Shown here piece after piece: positions 6,743-9,816 of a DNA stretch of 9,816 bases. Where the stretch lies: the NCBI GenBank assembly GCA_051653625.1, contig JBOFWM010000100.1:1-9816 (forward strand), read 5' to 3'. The first letter of the stretch is position 1; each line of letters starts with the position of its first letter. The notes beneath the pieces are model-generated. The model did not search any database, was not told where the DNA came from, and worked only from the letters and a program-made list of their open reading frames with translations. Both the position numbers and the translations under genes were made by a program. The stretch is from SFDP01 sp051653625 (GTDB lineage Bacteria > Bacillota > Clostridia > Lachnospirales > Lachnospiraceae).

Positions 6743-6782
6743 TATGAAAAGGACACTTTTATAAGTGTCCTTTTCATATTAG
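6739..6782. terminator. Bidirectional terminator between ettA and the convergent ABC operon
   Basis: A 20-bp perfect inverted repeat (6739-6758 and 6763-6782) with a 4-base loop. Both arms carry a run of four A or T next to a GGACACTT/AAGTGTCC core, so transcripts from either side give a core stem followed by UUUU. The TAA stop of ettA (6740-6742) lies inside the left arm. The position between convergent genes supports use in both directions. Confidence 0.85.
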
Positions 6783-6806
6783 TTCTAGATTAAGTTAACT
6801 TCTTAT

Positions 6807-7661
6807 TTATTCTAAGTTTAGTTTATGTGACATAAAATAATTTGTTAAGATATAAAACATAATACAAAAGATTATGCTTATTATAACAGATACAATCATT
6901 GTATCACTTAAGTATTTTACCACAATAGAAATTTCATCTACAAGGTTATTGCTCATGCCAATTTGCACATCAGATATATTGGTAATATTTAATGTGGTAA
7001 GTAAAATAGTTGTAAAAAATTGAACCACAATATTAATTACGAAATATGTAATTATGGAAAACAAAATTTTTGATTTCGAAAAAACTTGTCCAATGGAAAT
7101 AGAGACATAAATCGTTAATATCGAAGAAATGATAGAAACAAAAGAACAAATTAATATTAATACAATAAACATTGGAAGATTAAGGTTTATCTCCTTTATT
7201 AATAATTGAAACTCAGAAGTAAAATATATTTGAAAATGATTTTGCCATTCTTCACAAGAATTAAAACGTAATGTTGAGGAATATAATAATCCAAACATAG
7301 AAAATAACAAAGTGATAAAAGTAACTATTTGAAGAATGCTTGCAAGAACTAATTTCGATAATATAAGTTGCCAACTTTTTACTGGTAACGTATGCATAAG
7401 ATATCCTTCGTCTTGAAATAAATTCTTATAAAAACGTATAGCACAATATATATATGTTGCGAAGCTTCCAACAGCTAACGTAAGAAGATTAAAAGCAAGT
7501 AATATAGCTGCTATAATATTGGATACATCATTGTTACTATTCCAAAGTGGGGTATAAAAAGTTGTTCCACTAATTACTGTAGATATAATCATCGAAATAC
7601 AAACACAAAATAAAAATCCTCTCACTGCTATCCATTCATGTTTTAACAATTTTATTAACAT
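6807..7661 (-). CDS. ABC-2 type transporter permease of the GntR-linked operon
   Basis: A 284-residue membrane protein with about six hydrophobic segments (roughly 11-33, 47-74, 99-127, 161-187, 197-222 and 250-276). A polar region lies between the third and fourth. The cytoplasmic motif RFYKNLFQDEGYLMHTLPVK (76-95) occurs in clostridial permeases of this operon type. It is the last gene. Its ATG (7659-7661) overlaps the end of the ATPase gene by seven bases, with GGGAGG inside the ATPase coding end as ribosome site, so translation is coupled. With the ATPase it should form an exporter of the YtrB/EcsA/BcrA class, perhaps for a lipid-active peptide or antibiotic. The substrate is not shown by the sequence. 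Confidence 0.85.
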   Translation of the reverse strand: MLIKLLKHEWIAVRGFLFCVCISMIISTVISGTTFYTPLWNSNNDVSNIIAAILLAFNLLTLAVGSFATYIYCAIRFYKNLFQDEGYLMHTLPVKSWQLILSKLVLASILQIVTFITLLFSMFGLLYSSTLRFNSCEEWQNHFQIYFTSEFQLLIKEINLNLPMFIVLILICSFVSIISSILTIYVSISIGQVFSKSKILFSIITYFVINIVVQFFTTILLTTLNITNISDVQIGMSNNLVDEISIVVKYLSDTMIVSVIISIIFCIMFYILTNYFMSHKLNLE

Positions 7662-8356
7662 GCAAACACCTCCCTAAAATAAGTATCGATAGATTTTCCT
7701 AATTCTTCTCGTAATGATTCAACGGAAGAATGCAATACTAAGTCTCCATTTTTGATAAAAATCACTTCATCAAGAATATTTTCAATATCACTAATTAGAT
7801 GTGTAGATAATATTATGGTTGCATTTTCATTATAATTAGTAATAATTGTTTTCAAAATATAATCTCTAGCCGCTGGATCCACACCTGCGATTGGTTCATC
7901 TAAAATAAATAATTGAGCATCTCGACTCATCACTAAGATTAATTGTACTTTTTCTTTCGTGCCTTTTGATAATGTTTTAAATCTATCACTTGGTGAAATA
8001 TCTAGATTCTTCAACATTTCATAAGCAACATCTTTTCTAAAATTCTCATAAAAATCTTCAAAAAATGAAATCAATTCTGAAATTTTTAAATTATCTTGAA
8101 AATAAGTACGTTCCGGCAAATAAGAAACATCTGCCTTTGTAAGATAATTCGGTTTTTCATTGTTAATATGTAATTCACCACTTGATGGAACAAGCAGCCC
8201 TGTTAGCATTTTAATTAAAGTTGTTTTCCCACTTCCATTTGGTCCTAATAAACCAATGATTTTTCCTCTGCTAATATTTAATGACAAGTTATTTATAGCA
8301 TTTGCATGATTAGGATAATGCTTTGTCACATTTGTAATTTGTACAAAATTTTCCAT
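7655..8356 (-). CDS. ABC transporter ATP-binding protein (YtrB-like)
   Basis: A 233-residue cytoplasmic ATPase with Walker A GPNGSGKTT (38-46), a YLPE segment (79-82) where the Q-loop lies, an unusual signature LSKGTKEK (129-136) in place of LSGGQ, Walker B LFILDEP (149-155), a D-loop AGVDPAAR (157-164) and switch His186. The LSKG form is usual in exporters of the YtrB, EcsA and BcrA groups. Its ATG (8354-8356) directly abuts the TAG stop of the regulator gene. Its ribosome site AAGGAGGAG is encoded by the last Lys-Glu-Glu codons of the regulator. The neighbouring GntR regulator and ABC-2 permease suggest an inducible export or sensing system. The family is sure; substrate and physiological role are open. 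Confidence 0.92.
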   Translation of the reverse strand: MENFVQITNVTKHYPNHANAINNLSLNISRGKIIGLLGPNGSGKTTLIKMLTGLLVPSSGELHINNEKPNYLTKADVSYLPERTYFQDNLKISELISFFEDFYENFRKDVAYEMLKNLDISPSDRFKTLSKGTKEKVQLILVMSRDAQLFILDEPIAGVDPAARDYILKTIITNYNENATIILSTHLISDIENILDEVIFIKNGDLVLHSSVESLREELGKSIDTYFREVFAC

Positions 8357-8737
8357 CTATAACTCCTCCTTTATAATGCTTTCAAATAATACTTCTATTT
8401 CTTTTTTTTCAAATCCAAGGTCTATCATCTTTTTCACAAAACTTTGAATCTCTTCTGTTGCTAATTCCTTTTTAAGTTTTTCAATCAATTTAGTGTCCTC
8501 CGTTACTGTTCTCCCGTTTGTACGTTGTGTAATAATAAGTTCTCGACGTTCTAGCTCTGCAAACGCTTTTTGCATTGTATTTGGATTGACATTCGCAATA
8601 GAAGCCATCTCTCTTACACTCAAAACTCTGTCACCTGGTTTGTACACACCACTTACAATAGATTGCTGAATAATTTCTACAATCTGTATGTAGATGGGGC
8701 GGTCAGAATTTAAAATCCAATTATTTCTATGATCCAT
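8357..8737 (-). CDS. GntR family transcriptional regulator, YtrA subfamily
   Basis: A 126-residue repressor. The N-terminal winged helix-turn-helix (about 14-77) has RPIYIQIVEIIQQSIVSG, KPGDRVLSVREMA and VNPNTMQKAFAELERRELI, which are standard GntR landmarks. The short C-terminal part (about 82-126) is two helices, typical of the YtrA subfamily, which lacks a large ligand domain. It is the first gene of a three-gene operon with the ABC ATPase and permease it should control. The start (8735-8737) has AAGGAGGA (8744-8751) upstream. A symmetrical operator (8754-8789) overlaps its own promoter, indicating autorepression. Such systems often respond to cell-wall or membrane-active antibiotics, but the inducer here is unknown. 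Confidence 0.93.
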   Translation of the reverse strand: MDHRNNWILNSDRPIYIQIVEIIQQSIVSGVYKPGDRVLSVREMASIANVNPNTMQKAFAELERRELIITQRTNGRTVTEDTKLIEKLKKELATEEIQSFVKKMIDLGFEKKEIEVLFESIIKEEL

Positions 8738-8753
8738 TTTGATTCCTCCTTAT

Positions 8754-8789
8754 TGTATTACTGTATTATCCAATTAATACAATAATACA
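8754..8789. promoter_or_regulatory. Nested palindromic operator for the GntR/YtrA regulator
   Basis: Half-sites TGTATTA at 8754-8760 and 8762-8768 face TAATACA at 8775-8781 and 8783-8789, all symmetric about 8771.5. Over the two 18-base halves, 14 positions are complementary. The site covers the -10 box (8782-8787) and the start region of the regulator operon, ending just before the ribosome site. The two nested pairs could bind two dimers or allow cooperative binding. Confidence 0.75.
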
Positions 8790-8809
8790 TCATTCTCAAA
8801 ATAAGTCAA
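8782..8809 (-). promoter_or_regulatory. Promoter of the GntR-ABC operon
   Basis: On the minus strand TTGACT (8804-8809, 5/6), a 16-base spacer and TATTAT (8782-8787, 5/6) place the transcription start near 8775, inside the operator. The leader would be about 38 bases. Confidence 0.7.
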
Positions 8810-8845
8810 TCTTTTTTTTAATTTAATTTTCATCGCTCTTTATTT

Positions 8846-8885
8846 AAAAAAATAAAAACACCTATCTGCTTTATGCAAATATGTG
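8846..8885 (-). terminator. Intrinsic terminator of the reductase-like gene
   Basis: In minus-strand RNA an 11-position stem (8875-8885 with 8859-8869, one A-G mismatch and one G-U) with a 5-base loop is followed by U5-A-U7. It lies about 30 bases after the TAG stop of the gene ending at 8917. Confidence 0.8.
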
Positions 8886-8916
8886 CTTTTGTATCTTTCT
8901 TATTACTTCATAATCT

Positions 8917-9816
8917 CTATTTCAAATTTGTAAACTTTTCTTTACGTCCATGTGGGCTATTCCAAATCGATACATCTGGCCCTTTTGGTATCAGTTGATA
9001 TTCATTATTAGACTGACAATCCAAATGATAATGCTTCTTAATTCCTTCAAAATCAGTAGTAGCACCAAAACCTGGTGTTTGATACAAATCTCTTGCATAA
9101 GCCCAAAGATTTGGATAATCCACTAATCTTTTTTTATTAACACGAAATGCATTATAATAAGCTACGTCAAATCGAGCCAACGTTACATACAATCTAACAT
9201 CTGCATCTGTTATTTCATTTCCAAACAAATATCGTTGATGGGAAAGTTTCTCTTCTAACCAATCCAATCTATTAAAAATCAAATCATAGGCTTCTTCATA
9301 TGCTTCTTGACTTCTTGCAAATCCTGCCTTATATACGCCATTATTTACTTCGTGAAAAATTATATCATTCAATTCATCTATTTCTTTTCTCAGATGATCT
9401 GGATATAAATCCGGTGCACCTTCCCTATGAAATGGCTTCCAGACTGTTTCTAAATAATTTGTCATTTTAAAATAATCATTATTTACTACTTTTTTAGTTT
9501 GCAAATCTACCACTGCTGGAACTGTAAATCTACCTTGATACTTAGAATCAGCGTTTAAATATACTTCACTTACATAATGAATATTAAGTACTGGGTCTAC
9601 GTTATCCTCATCTAATGTAAACGCCCAATCGCTTCTTTCAATATTGGGCCTCTTAGGGTCCGCTTTTCCAACACTGATAACATTCTCTAACCCTAATAAA
9701 CTTCTCACAATAATCGCTCGATGTGCCCAAGGACATACTGGTGCCCATAAAATTCGATATCTCCCTGCTTCTACTGCAAGCTCTCCTTCTCCATTTCCAA
9801 AAGGAGTGGTAAATTG
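8917..9816 (-). CDS. Glutathionyl-hydroquinone reductase-like GST (YqjG/ECM4 family), N-terminus beyond window
   Basis: The open frame runs 299 codons from the window edge to the TAG at 8917-8919, with no start inside. A GTG at 9706-9708 is internal, because the frame upstream of it carries the family's key motif. Visible residues 25-33 read APVCPWAHR, the Cys-Pro-Trp-Ala-His-Arg active site whose Cys (codon 9733-9735) is catalytic in YqjG. Then come the thioredoxin-fold GRFTVPAVVD (about 95-104) with its cis-Pro, the C-terminal helical domain with NNGVYKAGFARSQEAY (about 158-173), LFGNEITDADVRL and ending SPHGR. The family reduces glutathionyl-hydroquinones. Here the usual SNES glutathione-binding segment reads NNDY, so the thiol partner may differ. 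About 15-30 residues appear to be missing compared with about 320-330 in the family. A monocistronic unit is likely. Confidence 0.9.
   Translation of the reverse strand, partial: QFTTPFGNGEGELAVEAGRYRILWAPVCPWAHRAIIVRSLLGLENVISVGKADPKRPNIERSDWAFTLDEDNVDPVLNIHYVSEVYLNADSKYQGRFTVPAVVDLQTKKVVNNDYFKMTNYLETVWKPFHREGAPDLYPDHLRKEIDELNDIIFHEVNNGVYKAGFARSQEAYEEAYDLIFNRLDWLEEKLSHQRYLFGNEITDADVRLYVTLARFDVAYYNAFRVNKKRLVDYPNLWAYARDLYQTPGFGATTDFEGIKKHYHLDCQSNNEYQLIPKGPDVSIWNSPHGRKEKFTNLK

Noticed and set aside
9706..9708. GTG as the start of the reductase-like gene
   Set aside because: The frame upstream contains the catalytic CPWAHR motif, so the gene continues past the window edge.

Overview
The window is low-GC, AT-rich DNA with strong AGGAGG-type ribosome binding sites, short operons and A/T-rich intrinsic terminators. 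Gene content and protein style suggest a clostridial Firmicute, most likely Lachnospiraceae-like. That assignment is inferred from style, not from a marker gene. The window is mostly ordinary chromosomal housekeeping and transport. I see no rRNA, tRNA, CRISPR array, insertion sequence or phage module.

Layout: (1) 1-669, minus strand, is the N-terminal part of an AAA_15/OLD-like ATPase cut by the window edge, with its promoter at 707-735. (2) 850-4799, minus strand, is a five-gene operon read ATPase -> lipoprotein solute-binding protein -> permease -> permease -> cytidylate-kinase-like protein. It is a polar amino acid ABC importer with a nucleotide-kinase-like protein at its end. It has a near-consensus promoter (4911-4939), a leader hairpin (4863-4901), an intercistronic hairpin after the binding-protein gene (3059-3097) and an intrinsic terminator (827-862). 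(3) 5063-6742, plus strand, is ettA, the ribosome-associated ABC-F translational throttle, divergent from the transporter and closed by a 20-bp perfect inverted repeat shared with the convergent operon. (4) 6807-8737, minus strand, is a compact GntR/YtrA-type regulator -> ABC ATPase -> ABC-2 permease operon. It is translationally coupled and is preceded by a nested palindromic operator over its own promoter. (5) 8917-9816, minus strand, is a glutathionyl-hydroquinone-reductase-like protein lacking its N-terminus at the window edge, with its own terminator.

Functionally, the importer brings in a polar amino acid using two different permease subunits, one ATPase and a lipid-anchored binding protein. 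EttA gates translation initiation according to the ATP/ADP state. The YtrA-type operon probably exports or senses a membrane-active compound and represses itself until induced. The reductase-like protein acts on thiol-quinone adducts or a related substrate. The most interesting points are the altered G-site motif of the reductase in a lineage usually without glutathione, the orphan kinase-like gene in a transporter operon, the two RNA hairpins of the transporter operon, and the well-formed GntR operator with a possible relative in the transporter promoter. I did not find a clearly new multi-gene system. The truncated ATPase at the left edge is the best lead to one, and its downstream partner lies outside the window.
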